Assembly: GCF_014645555.1 (NCBI RefSeq)
Contig: NZ_BMLY01000004.1
Span: 363,786-427,785, forward strand
From: Silvimonas amylolytica
GTDB taxonomy: Bacteria; Pseudomonadota; Gammaproteobacteria; Burkholderiales; Chitinibacteraceae
Length of the DNA stretch: 64,000 bases
Direction of reading: 5' to 3'
In this document: positions 39,442-47,809 of the stretch, in pieces
Numbering within the stretch: position 1 is the stretch's first letter
How the letters are laid out: each line of letters starts with the position of its first letter
Notes under the pieces: model-generated
Database searches by the model: none
What the model saw: only the letters and a program-made list of their open reading frames with translations
Told to the model about the DNA's origin: nothing
Position numbers and translations under genes: made by a program

Positions 39442-39481
39442 TTCCTGAGCGGAACCGCCCTCGGGTGGTTCCGCTCAGTCC
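39442..39481 (+). promoter_or_regulatory. large stem-loop between binding protein and permease genes
   Basis: CTGAGCGGAACC / GGTTCCGCTCAG (39445-39456 with 39467-39478), extended inside by three pairs to about 15 bp, but with no T-run. In binding-protein transporters such a hairpin typically protects the upstream mRNA or attenuates, giving more binding protein than permease. Structure seen; role inferred. Confidence 0.65.
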
Positions 39482-39518
39482 GTTACACAAAAAAATAAAG
39501 ACACAGTCGAGTTGCGTC

Positions 39519-40385
39519 GTGAAGACTTCAAACAGTTACACCACGATTGCCTATCTGTTCCTGGCTCCAGCCTTGATCTTGATGGGTGTCCTGACGTTCT
39601 GGCCTGTTGGCTATAACACTTACCTCGCGTTCCAGGACTACAGCATTGCTGATGGTTCATCCACCTGGAACAATTTTGCAAACTTCAAATACATCGCTCA
39701 CGAAGACCTGTTCTGGAGTGCGCTCAAGAACTCGTTGCTGTATCTGCTGATTGTGCCGGTCATTCAGTTGGCGGCGCTGGTCGTGGCGAAGATGGTGAAC
39801 AACAAGCTGCCGGGCATGACTTTGTTCCGCGCCTTGTTTTACATCCCGGTCATTACCTCGATCTCGATCGCTGGTGTCGTGTGGGCCAACGTCTACAAAT
39901 ATGACGGTGTGCTGACCTGGCTGTTGCAAAGCCTCGGCATCCTGCACGATCAGGTGAACTGGCTGGGCGAGCCCTCCATTGCGCTCTACATGCTGATGAT
40001 CTTTACCTTCTGGAAAGGGATCGGTTATTACATGGTGCTGTATCTTGCCGGTCTGCAAGCCATTCCGTCGGAAGTGGAAGAGGCCGCCATTCTGGATGGT
40101 GCCAATGCCTTCCAGCGCTTCTGGAAGATCACCGTGCCCATGGTCAAGCCGACCATCCTGCTCTGTACGCTCCTCAGTACCATTGCCGCGATCAAGGTTT
40201 ATCTGGAAGTGATCGTGCTGACCAAGGGTCAGGCCGACACCTACACCGCGCTGTTCTATGTGTACGACCAGGCGTTCCGGAACTACAACTTCGGGCGTGC
40301 TGCGGCCGCCGGTGTTGTTGTCACGTTCTTCTGCGTGCTGCTCGCCGTGATCCAGTTCCGCATGTTCGGCGACGACAAGAAATAA
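39519..40385 (+). CDS. CUT1 sugar ABC transporter permease (MalF/UgpA type)
   Basis: Inner-membrane permease of about 288 aa, with about six membrane segments, beginning YTTIAYLFLAPALILMGVLTFWPVGY. The EAA loop that docks the ATPase is EVEEAAILDGANAFQRFWKITVPM near residue 190. I use the GTG at 39519 (VKTSNSYTT): the 18 codons upstream in the open frame run through the intergenic hairpin and are not plausible coding. The ribosome site is weak. It pairs with the permease 18 bases downstream. Confidence 0.9.
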   Translation: MKTSNSYTTIAYLFLAPALILMGVLTFWPVGYNTYLAFQDYSIADGSSTWNNFANFKYIAHEDLFWSALKNSLLYLLIVPVIQLAALVVAKMVNNKLPGMTLFRALFYIPVITSISIAGVVWANVYKYDGVLTWLLQSLGILHDQVNWLGEPSIALYMLMIFTFWKGIGYYMVLYLAGLQAIPSEVEEAAILDGANAFQRFWKITVPMVKPTILLCTLLSTIAAIKVYLEVIVLTKGQADTYTALFYVYDQAFRNYNFGRAAAAGVVVTFFCVLLAVIQFRMFGDDKK

Positions 40386-40403
40386 GGCACAGGGAGACAT
40401 AAC

Positions 40404-41243
40404 ATGGCGCTTGGTAAAACCACCCGCACGGTGATCGGCCGTACGCTGCACTACGCCGGTCTGGTGCTGTTCGCGATTTTCACCGCATTTCCGTTTATCT
40501 GGGCCCTCTCGGTGGGCCTGTCGCAAGACGCATCCAACATCTGGATTTTCCCGCGGGCATTCTGGCCAACGGACCCCAGCTTCGGCTGGTTTATCCGCGT
40601 GTTCCACGAAATGCCGTTCATGACCTACCTGGGCAACTCTGCCCTGATGTCCTTCTGGACTGTGGTGGGTGTGACCGTGGTGTCGGTGCTGGCGGGCTAC
40701 CCGCTGGCGCGTCTGAAGTTTGCCGGTCGTAACCTCATTTTTGTGGCCATCATTGCCACCATGATGTTGCCGTCTGAAGTGGCACTGGTCCCCAACTTCA
40801 TCACCATGAAGCACCTGGGCCTGTTGAACACCATGACGGGTGCGATTCTGCCCAATATTGCCGGCGCATTTGGTATCTTTCTGATGCGCCAGGCTTTTGA
40901 GGCCGTACCGCAAGATCTGATTGATGCCGCCCGTGTGGATGGCGCGACAGAACTGCAGATCATGTGGCGGATTATGGTGCCTGTATGTGCACCGTCGATC
41001 GCCGCGCTGGCCATCTTTACGCTGGTTAACGAATGGAACGACTATCTGTGGCCGTCGATTGTGCTGAACTCGAAAGAGAAGCTGCCGCTGGCGGTTGGTG
41101 TGTTCAATGACTTGACCGGCCCGTTTGCCACCTCGACCAGCCTCGTGATGGCTGCGATCGTGATGACAATCATTCCGGTACTGATTTTCTTCGCTTTCAC
41201 CCAGCGCTACTTTGTTAGCGGTCTGGATGGCGCAGTGAAATAA
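40404..41243 (+). CDS. CUT1 sugar ABC transporter permease (MalG/UgpE type)
   Basis: Second inner-membrane permease, 279 aa, six predicted membrane segments. The EAA motif is DLIDAARVDGATELQIMWRIMVP near residue 175, and NEWNDYLWPSIVL near residue 210 is typical of the MalG side. An AGGGAGA ribosome site sits 7 bases before the ATG. With the preceding permease it forms the heterodimeric channel. Confidence 0.94.
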   Translation: MALGKTTRTVIGRTLHYAGLVLFAIFTAFPFIWALSVGLSQDASNIWIFPRAFWPTDPSFGWFIRVFHEMPFMTYLGNSALMSFWTVVGVTVVSVLAGYPLARLKFAGRNLIFVAIIATMMLPSEVALVPNFITMKHLGLLNTMTGAILPNIAGAFGIFLMRQAFEAVPQDLIDAARVDGATELQIMWRIMVPVCAPSIAALAIFTLVNEWNDYLWPSIVLNSKEKLPLAVGVFNDLTGPFATSTSLVMAAIVMTIIPVLIFFAFTQRYFVSGLDGAVK

Positions 41244-41327
41244 AGCTGCCTCTCGCTCACAGTGCAGCGGGACTTATCCCCGCTGTTCAGGCAGACTCAG
41301 AACAAAAGATTTAAAGGAATCGAATAA

Positions 41328-42428
41328 ATGGCTTCGGTTACGCTCAGAGATATCAAGAAGACCTACGGCAAAGATGTACAAGTGATCAAGGGTGTTGACC
41401 TTGAGATCAAGAACGGCGAATTCGTCGTGTTCGTGGGCCCGTCCGGTTGCGGCAAGTCCACCCTCCTGCGCATGATTGCCGGTCTGGAAGACATTACATC
41501 CGGCGACCTCCTGATTGGCGATACCATCGCCAACGATATTCACGCTTCCAAGCGCGGTATCGCGATGGTGTTCCAGTCTTACGCGCTGTACCCGCACATG
41601 AGCGTGTACGACAACATGGCGTTCTCCCTCAAGCTGTCAGGTGAATCCAAAGAAGACATCGACCGTCGCGTGCAGCGCGCTGCAACCATCCTGCAGATCA
41701 CGCATTTGCTGGAACGCAAGCCCAAGGCCCTGTCCGGTGGTCAGCGTCAGCGTGTGGCGATTGGTCGCGCGATTGTGCGTGAGCCGGAAGTGTTCTTGTT
41801 CGACGAGCCGCTGTCCAACCTGGATGCGGCGCTGCGTTTGAACATGCGTGTGGAGCTCTCCAAGCTGCACAATGATCTGAAGACCACCATGATCTACGTG
41901 ACGCACGATCAGGTTGAAGCCATGACCCTGGCTGACCGTATCGTCGTGCTGAATGCCGGTGTGATTCAGCAAGTCGGCTCGCCGCTGGAACTGTACGAAC
42001 ACCCGTCTAACCTGTTTGTGGCCGGCTTCCTGGGTTCGCCCAAGATGAACCTGCTGGAAGCACAACTGGTGAGCCTGGAAGCGGAAGCCGCTGTTGTGCG
42101 CTTGCCCAAGGGCATCACCGTGCGTGCGGCGGTCAATGCCAATTCGGGCAAGGTCGGCGACAAGGTGACGCTGGGCATTCGTCCGGAACACGTTCAGCTG
42201 AAGCTCGAAGGCGAAGAGGGCGTACCAGCCCGCATCGACCTGATCGAACACCTGGGCGACATCGTGCTGGCTTATGTAGAAGTGGCCGGCGTGAATGAAA
42301 TCCTGTGTGTGAAGCTGCCGGGCAACCACCCGGAACTCAAGCGCGGCGCTTCGGTTCGCCTGGTGTTCCCGGAAAAGTCCACGCTGGTATTTAACGAGCA
42401 AGGTCTGGCGTTCAAGCGTACTTGCTGA
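41328..42428 (+). CDS. CUT1 sugar ABC transporter ATP-binding protein (MsmK/UgpC type)
   Basis: Cytoplasmic ATPase driving the importer, 366 aa. Walker [10 protein letters not shown] (residues 36-44), Q-loop [11 protein letters not shown], signature [15 protein letters not shown], Walker [13 protein letters not shown] and switch His in [17 protein letters not shown]-terminal TOBE regulatory domain follows from about residue 240. AAAGGAATCG site before the ATG. Such ATPases can serve several CUT1 systems. Ends the cluster, 24 bases before a strong terminator. Confidence 0.95.
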   Translation: MASVTLRDIKKTYGKDVQVIKGVDLEIKNGEFVVFVGPSGCGKSTLLRMIAGLEDITSGDLLIGDTIANDIHASKRGIAMVFQSYALYPHMSVYDNMAFSLKLSGESKEDIDRRVQRAATILQITHLLERKPKALSGGQRQRVAIGRAIVREPEVFLFDEPLSNLDAALRLNMRVELSKLHNDLKTTMIYVTHDQVEAMTLADRIVVLNAGVIQQVGSPLELYEHPSNLFVAGFLGSPKMNLLEAQLVSLEAEAAVVRLPKGITVRAAVNANSGKVGDKVTLGIRPEHVQLKLEGEEGVPARIDLIEHLGDIVLAYVEVAGVNEILCVKLPGNHPELKRGASVRLVFPEKSTLVFNEQGLAFKRTC

Positions 42429-42451
42429 TTGGCTGGCCGCTACAGCAACAA

Positions 42452-42479
42452 AAAACCCGCCGTGAGGCGGGTTTTTTTA
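42452..42479. terminator. bidirectional terminator between the sugar ABC operon and thrC
   Basis: AAAACCCGCC / GGCGGGTTTT, a 10-bp stem with a 4-base loop, A-run on one side and T-run on the other. It serves the ABC operon on + and thrC on -. Confidence 0.9.
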
Positions 42480-42530
42480 TGGCGACTGCAAACACGCAGG
42501 ATCATGTCGACAGCCGCATCCGGCGTGAAA

Positions 42531-43940
42531 TCAACCTGCGCGAGCAGCGACGTAGTCTTTCAGGGTCTGCACGTCTGCATCCATCACATCAAAGCGTTGC
42601 GGCAGTTTCTCCAGATCGGCTACGGCTGCCGGCATGGCCGGTTTGTTGCCCAGGGCTTCTTGCATGGTGGCTTCAAACTTGGCCGGCAGGGCGGTTTCCA
42701 TAATGACCATCTTCACGCCAACCTGACGGTGCGCCTTGGCTGCATGGTAGCCGTCGGCGGTGTGCGGGTCGATCTGCACGCCGTATTTGTTGAAGACTTC
42801 GCGAATGCTGTTCACACGGTCAGCGTGTGTGCTGCGGTCAGAGCGGAAACCATACTCATCGTGCATACGGGCAAAGTCTGCAGGCGACAGATCAAAGCCC
42901 TTGGCCTTTTCGACGGTATGCCAGAGGTCGGCGAGTTTGGCGCCGTCGCGGCCGGTCAGGTCGAACACAAAGCGTTCCAGATTGGAGGCCTTGGTGATGT
43001 CCATCGACGGGCTGGATGTCTCGTAGGTTTGATCGAGGCCACGCGGGTGATAGCCGCCAGTCTTGAAGAACTCATCCAGTACATCGTTTTCGTTGGTAGC
43101 GACCACCAGATTGCGGATTGGCAGGCCCATCTGGCGAGCAACGTGCGCCGCGCAGATGTTGCCAAAATTGCCGGAAGGCACGCAGAAGTCCACCGGTTCG
43201 CCCACTTCTTTGGCGACGGCAAAGTAACCCTTGAAGTAGTACACCACCTGGGCGACGACACGGCCCCAGTTGATGGAGTTCACGGCACCGATCTTGTACT
43301 TTGCCTTGAACGCGGCGTCATTGTTAACGGCTTTCACCATGTCCTGACAAGCGTCGAACATGTTGTTGACCGAGATATTGAAAATATTCTCGTCTTGCAG
43401 CGTGAACATCTGCGCCCGCTGGAACGGGCTCATCTTGCCGTAGGGCGAAAGCATGAACACGCGCACGCCTTTTTTGCCGCGCATGGCGTATTCCGCCGCG
43501 CTGCCCGTGTCGCCACTGGTTGCGCCAACAATATTGATTTCTTCGCCGGCGCGGTTCAGTACGTATTCAAACAGATTGCCCAGCAACTGCATGGCCATAT
43601 CCTTGAAGGCAAGGGTAGGGCCGTTGGAGAGTTGCTGGATAAAGAGATCGTCTTCCAGGCGCGTGAGCGGTGTGATGTCATCCGTACCAAATACCGCTTT
43701 GGTGTAGGTTTTGTCGATCAGCGCCTTGAGATCTGCTGCAGGGATGTCATCGACAAAGCGACTGATGATCGCGAACGCCAGCTCTGTGTATGACTTGCCA
43801 GCCAGCGCCTTGAGATCGTCGGCGGACAGTTGCGGATATTGATCCGGAACCACGAGGCCGCCGTCAGGGGCCAGGCCGCCGAGCAGGATTTCAGAAAACT
43901 TCTTGGGCGACATGCCGCCACGTGTGGAGATGTATTGCAT
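42531..43940 (-). CDS. thrC: threonine synthase
   Basis: PLP enzyme converting O-phosphohomoserine to threonine. 469 aa, MQYISTRGGMSPKKFSEILLGGLAPDGGL at the start. The PLP lysine is in SNGPTLAFKDMAMQLLG near residue 112, and the PLP-phosphate loop is GATSGDTGSAAEYAMRG near residue 140. The long form matches type II (E. coli/yeast-like) threonine synthase. In many betaproteobacteria thrC directly follows hom; here a 500-base block of repeats and the small Cys-protein gene lie between them. Confidence 0.96.
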   Translation of the reverse strand: MQYISTRGGMSPKKFSEILLGGLAPDGGLVVPDQYPQLSADDLKALAGKSYTELAFAIISRFVDDIPAADLKALIDKTYTKAVFGTDDITPLTRLEDDLFIQQLSNGPTLAFKDMAMQLLGNLFEYVLNRAGEEINIVGATSGDTGSAAEYAMRGKKGVRVFMLSPYGKMSPFQRAQMFTLQDENIFNISVNNMFDACQDMVKAVNNDAAFKAKYKIGAVNSINWGRVVAQVVYYFKGYFAVAKEVGEPVDFCVPSGNFGNICAAHVARQMGLPIRNLVVATNENDVLDEFFKTGGYHPRGLDQTYETSSPSMDITKASNLERFVFDLTGRDGAKLADLWHTVEKAKGFDLSPADFARMHDEYGFRSDRSTHADRVNSIREVFNKYGVQIDPHTADGYHAAKAHRQVGVKMVIMETALPAKFEATMQEALGNKPAMPAAVADLEKLPQRFDVMDADVQTLKDYVAARAG

Positions 43941-43978
43941 GATCGAAGCCTGTGTCAGGGCGCGATGCGCGAAATTTT

Positions 43979-44003
43979 GTTAGCGCCTGGTGGCGCGGTG
44001 TTT
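43979..44003 (+). repeat. 25-bp dispersed hairpin repeat, copy 1
   Basis: GTTAGCGCC-TGGT-GGCGCGGTGTTT; the GCGCC / GGCGC arms form a small hairpin. A near copy lies at 44176-44200, about 197 bases away in the same orientation, with only the loop changed. The two copies bracket two other repeat elements. Confidence 0.75.
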
Positions 44004-44058
44004 TGATACCAAGGGGTATCTGGTAGCAAGTTGCTTTTTGTTTGCTACCCTACTAACT

Positions 44059-44086
44059 CGTCATTCCCGCGCAGGCGGGAATCCAG
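44059..44086 (+). repeat. REP-like element with CGTCATTCCCGCG / CGGGAATCCAG
   Basis: Palindromic 28-mer beginning CGTCATTCCCGCG and ending GCGGGAATCCAG. From general knowledge this motif is one of the most widespread intergenic repeats in beta- and gammaproteobacteria. It can form an 8-9 bp hairpin. Confidence 0.8.
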
Positions 44087-44111
44087 CTGCGATACTTGCT
44101 GGTGCTACGTT

Positions 44112-44145
44112 GTAGCCCGGATGGAGCCCAAGGCGGAATCCGGGG
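44112..44145 (+). repeat. REP-like element with GTAGCCCGGATG / GGAATCCGGGG
   Basis: GTAGCCCGGATGGAGC at one end and GGCGGAATCCGGGG at the other, with CCCGGAT / ATCCGGG arms. A commonly seen proteobacterial intergenic repeat family, separate from the element 25 bases upstream. Confidence 0.75.
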
Positions 44146-44175
44146 TGGCGGACCTGATTCATATTGTTGTCGGGT

Positions 44176-44200
44176 GTTAGCGCCTTTGGCGCGGTGTTTA
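44176..44200 (+). repeat. 25-bp dispersed hairpin repeat, copy 2
   Basis: GTTAGCGCC-TTT-GGCGCGGTGTTTA; matches copy 1 at 43979-44003 outside the loop. With copy 1 it flanks the two REP-like elements as a direct repeat. Confidence 0.75.
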
Positions 44201-44218
44201 CAACCCGGCGGTGGCCGG

Positions 44219-44350
44219 AGCACGTCACTTTCTTTGCTTCGCCAAAGAAAGTAACCAAAGAAAGGCGACCCCAGCCTGGCGGCCCTCCGGGCTTCCCTCA
44301 GTCAGTCGGGAGCCTAAGGTCTCCCTCCCTTCTTCGGCGCTTGGCTTTAA
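44219..44350 (+). repeat. betaproteobacterial CTTTCTTTGCTTCGCC / AAAGAAAG dispersed element
   Basis: Begins with CGTCACTTTCTTTGCTTCG, then CCAAAGAAAGTAACC and a second AAAGAAAGGCGACC; the inner CTTTCTTTG / CAAAGAAAG arms form a hairpin. The following GC-rich stretch (to about 44350) and the C-rich tandem tract after it look like the usual body and variable tail of this repeat type. The family is recalled from many betaproteobacterial genomes; the boundaries are approximate. Confidence 0.6.
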
Positions 44351-44371
44351 TGGGGGAGGAAAATCAAAAGC

Positions 44372-44398
44372 AACCCCAACCCCAACCCCAACCCCAAC
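44372..44398 (+). repeat. (CCCCAA)4 tandem repeat, G-quadruplex forming on the other strand
   Basis: Four runs of AACCCC in direct succession (44372-44398). The complementary strand has four GGGG runs spaced by TT, an ideal intramolecular G-quadruplex sequence. It lies upstream of thrC and downstream of the small Cys-protein gene. Confidence 0.85.
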
Positions 44399-44444
44399 TT
44401 CAGCGCCAACGGCAATTTGCATTGGCGGGCTACCAACAATCTAT

Positions 44445-44834
44445 TTACTGCGCCGGTTGATCGACCATTGAGTCGATCTCTTCACCCAGACAACTAAACC
44501 CGGCTGCAGCCGCCTTGCCTTTGAGCACACGCTCAAGCGCATCGTCCGCCAGCATGGGTTCCTTGCCGGCGATCAGGCCGTTGATGCGGGCGTCTTTCAT
44601 CAGACGCTGCCCAACGCAGCCGCAGAACGCATTCTTGTCGAACGATACCTGGAGTTTGGCCAACTGGTCCGCCACGTTTTGCGGCAGATTCTGCCGCTTG
44701 CAGGCGCTGATCGCCTGCGCGCGCATCACCGAGATATTGGTGCCACGTACGCCGGTGACCTCTGCCGCATGGGCTGTTCCTGTTGCGCAGAGCAACAGGG
44801 CCAGAACCAGCCAGCCATACCTGGCCTTAGCCAT
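44445..44834 (-). CDS. secreted small protein with CxC motif, unknown function
   Basis: 129 aa. Signal peptide residues 1-23 (MAKARYGWLVLALLLCATGT, cut at AHA, then AEV). The mature part is mainly helical and has four cysteines (45, 71, 73, 115), including a CGC (CxC) at 71-73, compatible with disulfides in the periplasm. I recognise no family. The start overlaps the end of hom by 8 bases, so it is cotranscribed and probably translationally coupled with homoserine dehydrogenase, though no biochemical link is obvious. Confidence 0.8.
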   Translation of the reverse strand: MAKARYGWLVLALLLCATGTAHAAEVTGVRGTNISVMRAQAISACKRQNLPQNVADQLAKLQVSFDKNAFCGCVGQRLMKDARINGLIAGKEPMLADDALERVLKGKAAAAGFSCLGEEIDSMVDQPAQ

Positions 44835-46143
44835 TGAGGTGTTCCAGACGCAGCTTGACCACCTTGCCGTTAATGCTGGAAAGGTTCTCGATCTTCGCCA
44901 GCGCGCCGTTCACGTTCTTCTCCACCGCCTGGTGGGTCAGGATGATGATGTCGGCGCGGCTGTCAGCGCGGCGGTCTGCCGGACGTTGCAGCATGGATTC
45001 GACCGAGATATTGGCGTCAGCCAGGATGCGCGAGACATCAGCCAGCACGCCCGGACGGTCTTCTGCATCCATGCGCAGGTAGTAGCAGGTTTCCACTTCG
45101 TCGATCGGCAGGATCGGCAGGTTGGCCAGTGCGCTCGGCTGGAAGGCCAGATGCGGCACGCGGTTTTCCGGGTCAGCAGTGGCCAGACGGGTGACGTCAA
45201 CCAGGTCGGCAATCACGGCCGATGCGGTCGGTTCGGCACCAGCCCCCGGGCCGTAATACATGGTGGCGCCGACGGCGTCGCCCTTGACCAGTACGGCGTT
45301 CATCACGCCATCTACGTTGGCAATCAGGCGCTTGTACGGGATCAGTGTCGGGGCCACGCGCAGTTCAATGCCGTTTTCACGGCGGCGAGTCACGCCCAGC
45401 AGCTTGATGCGGTAGCCCAGTTCACCGGCGTATTTGATATCTGCGGCGTCCAGCTTGCTGATGCCTTCCAGATAAGCCTTGTCGAACTGAACGGGAATAC
45501 CAAATGCAATCGCGCTCATGATGGTGAGCTTGTGCGCGGCGTCGTGACCTTCAATATCAAAGGTGGGGTCGGCTTCGGCGTAACCCAGGCGCTGGGCTTC
45601 GGCCAGCACGTCTGCAAACGCCAGACCTTTGTCGCGCATTTCGGTCAGGATGAAGTTGCTGGTGCCGTTGATGATGCCGGCAATCCATTCAATACGGTTA
45701 GCGGTCAGACCTTCACGCAGGGCCTTGATCACCGGGATGCCACCGGCCACGGCGGCTTCAAATGCTACCGTTACGCCTTTTTCCTGGGCGCGCTCGAAAA
45801 TCTCGTTGCCGTATTCGGCAATCAGCTTTTTGTTGGCTGTAACCACGTGCTTGCCGTTGGCAATGGCCTTGAGGACCAGTTCCTTGGCAATGGTGGTGCC
45901 ACCAATCAGTTCGACCACGATGTCCACATCCGGGTGGTTCACCACCTTCAGCGCATCGTTGACGATCTCGACATCCGGGCCGCACATTTCGCGGGCGCGA
46001 TCCAGGTCACGGTTCGCGGCAATGATGATCTTGATCGGACGCCCGGCGCGGCGTGCAATCTCTTCTGCATTGCGTTTCAATACGGCGGCAGTGCCACCAC
46101 CAACGGTGCCAACACCGCACAGACCTACATGAATCGCTCTCAT
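44827..46143 (-). CDS. hom: homoserine dehydrogenase
   Basis: Reduces aspartate semialdehyde to homoserine, the branch toward threonine and methionine. 438 aa. NAD(P)-binding VGLCGVGTVGGGTAAVL at residues 6-22, the catalytic core with GIINGTSNFILTEM and YAEADPTFDIEGHDAAHKL, and a C-terminal ACT domain (YYLRMDAEDRPGVLADVSRIL, near residue 355) that gives threonine feedback. The start overlaps the GNAT gene by 4 bases. Confidence 0.96.
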   Translation of the reverse strand: MRAIHVGLCGVGTVGGGTAAVLKRNAEEIARRAGRPIKIIIAANRDLDRAREMCGPDVEIVNDALKVVNHPDVDIVVELIGGTTIAKELVLKAIANGKHVVTANKKLIAEYGNEIFERAQEKGVTVAFEAAVAGGIPVIKALREGLTANRIEWIAGIINGTSNFILTEMRDKGLAFADVLAEAQRLGYAEADPTFDIEGHDAAHKLTIMSAIAFGIPVQFDKAYLEGISKLDAADIKYAGELGYRIKLLGVTRRRENGIELRVAPTLIPYKRLIANVDGVMNAVLVKGDAVGATMYYGPGAGAEPTASAVIADLVDVTRLATADPENRVPHLAFQPSALANLPILPIDEVETCYYLRMDAEDRPGVLADVSRILADANISVESMLQRPADRRADSRADIIILTHQAVEKNVNGALAKIENLSSINGKVVKLRLEHLNG

Positions 46144-46580
46144 TTCAGCGCCTTCTTGAAGTTGAACGCGGGGATATGCATCCCCTCTCGGAAATAGAAT
46201 TTATGTGCAAGCGTACGCTGCACGCCGGAATCCAGCGCCAGCACGTCGCACTCTAGCGCGCGTGCTTTGGTCTCAAGCCAGTCCAGCATCTTCTTTCCAA
46301 CGCCTGTGGATCGCACATTGGCATCGGTGACCAGATCGTCCACGTAAAGACGGCGGCCTTCGTAGGTGTTCTCGACAACGCGCCATAGCGCGACGCCAAG
46401 TACCTTGTCATTTTGGGTAACGGCGATCAGGCGACCGCCATGCTGAGCAATTACCGCAAGCCTGCCGGTATAGTCTTCCGGCAGGTTGGGGCGTAATTGA
46501 ACATGAACTGTTTTGGCCTTGGCGAACCAGGTGCGATCTGCAAACTGGCCGTTTTCATCAATCAGTTCAAGAATCTGCAT
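46140..46580 (-). CDS. GNAT-family N-acetyltransferase
   Basis: 146 aa acetyl-CoA dependent transferase. The acetyl-CoA loop is VRSTGVGKKMLDWLE (R/Q-x-x-G-x-G/A type, near residue 92), followed by ALECDVLALDSGVQRTLAHKFYFREGM, the usual C-terminal strand and helix. The substrate is unknown. It overlaps the upstream aminotransferase by one base (TAATG) and hom by 4 bases, so the three genes are coupled; a role with amino acids is plausible but unproven. Confidence 0.9.
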   Translation of the reverse strand: MQILELIDENGQFADRTWFAKAKTVHVQLRPNLPEDYTGRLAVIAQHGGRLIAVTQNDKVLGVALWRVVENTYEGRRLYVDDLVTDANVRSTGVGKKMLDWLETKARALECDVLALDSGVQRTLAHKFYFREGMHIPAFNFKKALK

Positions 46581-47809
46581 TATGCCGTACCGTGCCGCTT
46601 GCGATAACCCGCCAGGAACCGCTCCACGCGACCCAGCGCATCGGTCAGGTCGTCCAGGTTTGGCAGGAAGGTCATGCGGAAATGGTCCGGCTGCGGCCAG
46701 TTAAAGCCGGTGCCTTGCACCATCAGCACTTTTTCTTCTTGCAGCAATTCCAGAATCAGTTGTTGGTCGTCTTGCACCGGGTACATTTTCGGGTCCAGCT
46801 TGGGGAACATGTACAAGGCGGCTTGCGGCTTGTTGCATGTCACGCCCGGAATGCTGTTGAGCAGTTCGTACGCCAGATCACGCTGGCGCGTCAGACGGCC
46901 ACCAGGTTTGACAAGATCATTAATGCTTTGATAGCCGCCCAGTGCGGTCTGGATCGCGTATTGCGCCGGTACGTTGGCACACAAACGCATGGTGGCCAGG
47001 ATGTTCAGCCCTTCAATGTAATCTTTGGCGATCTTTTTGTTGCCAGAGACCACCATCCAGCCAGCGCGATAGCCGCAAGCGCGGTAGTTCTTCGAGAGGC
47101 CATTGAAGGTGACAAACAGCACGTCATCGGCCAGCGATGCCAGTGAGGTATGTGTACGGCCGTCATACAAGACCTTGTCGTAGATCTCGTCGGCGTAAAT
47201 GATCAGTTTGTTCTGGCGGGCGATCTGGACAATCTCTTTGAGCAGATCATCCGGATACAACGCACCAGTCGGGTTGTTCGGGTTGATCACCACAATGGCG
47301 CGGGTGCGCGGGGTGATCTTGGCGCGGATGTCTTCCAGCGACGGCAACCAGCCGTTGGCGTCATCACACAAGTAGTGGCGTGGTGTGCCGCCCGCCAGGC
47401 TGACCGCAGCGGTCCAAAGCGGGTAGTCCGGCATCGGTACCAGCACTTCATCGCCGTTGTTCAACAGGCCCTGCATCGACATCACGATCAGCTCGGACGC
47501 ACCGTTGCCAATGTAAATGTCATCGACGGTCACATCGGCAATACCCTTTTCCTGGGTGTAATGCATGATGGCTTTGCGGGCCGGGAACAGGCCTTTGGAA
47601 TCCACGTAACCAGCAGAATTGGGCAGGTTGCGGATAACGTCCTGAACGACCTCATCGGGTGCCTCAAAGCCAAACGGCGCCAGATTGCCGATATTGAGTT
47701 TGATGATGCGATAGCCTTCTTCTTCCATCTGCCGGGCCTTTTCAGGGACCGGGCCGCGGATTTCGTAGCAAACGTTCAGCAGTTTGTTCGACTTGAGAAT
47801 GGCTTCCAT
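46580..47809 (-). CDS. alaA: pyridoxal-phosphate aminotransferase, AlaA type
   Basis: Class I/II aminotransferase, probably glutamate-pyruvate (alanine) transaminase. 409 aa from the ATG at 47809; a TTG one codon upstream is ignored. The N-terminal KSNKLLNVCYEIRGPVPEKA is characteristic of AlaA. PLP lysine in FNGLSKNYRACGYRAGW near residue 240, plus VINPNNPTGALY and YADEIYDKVLYDG. First gene of the unit aminotransferase-GNAT-hom-small Cys protein. Confidence 0.92.
   Translation of the reverse strand: MEAILKSNKLLNVCYEIRGPVPEKARQMEEEGYRIIKLNIGNLAPFGFEAPDEVVQDVIRNLPNSAGYVDSKGLFPARKAIMHYTQEKGIADVTVDDIYIGNGASELIVMSMQGLLNNGDEVLVPMPDYPLWTAAVSLAGGTPRHYLCDDANGWLPSLEDIRAKITPRTRAIVVINPNNPTGALYPDDLLKEIVQIARQNKLIIYADEIYDKVLYDGRTHTSLASLADDVLFVTFNGLSKNYRACGYRAGWMVVSGNKKIAKDYIEGLNILATMRLCANVPAQYAIQTALGGYQSINDLVKPGGRLTRQRDLAYELLNSIPGVTCNKPQAALYMFPKLDPKMYPVQDDQQLILELLQEEKVLMVQGTGFNWPQPDHFRMTFLPNLDDLTDALGRVERFLAGYRKRHGTA

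Noticed and set aside
42429-43793. 454-codon open frame on + opposite thrC
   Set aside because: Antisense to threonine synthase, and starts across the terminator hairpin. No recognisable domain.
44372-44398. CRISPR-like or telomere function for the (CCCCAA)4 tract
   Set aside because: The units are contiguous with no spacers, and nothing suggests a linear end. It is a simple tandem repeat in a dispersed element.
44515-46197. 560-codon open frame on + opposite hom
   Set aside because: It lies antisense to homoserine dehydrogenase, whose motifs are complete. Low-information composition and no ribosome site; an antisense shadow typical of GC-rich coding DNA.
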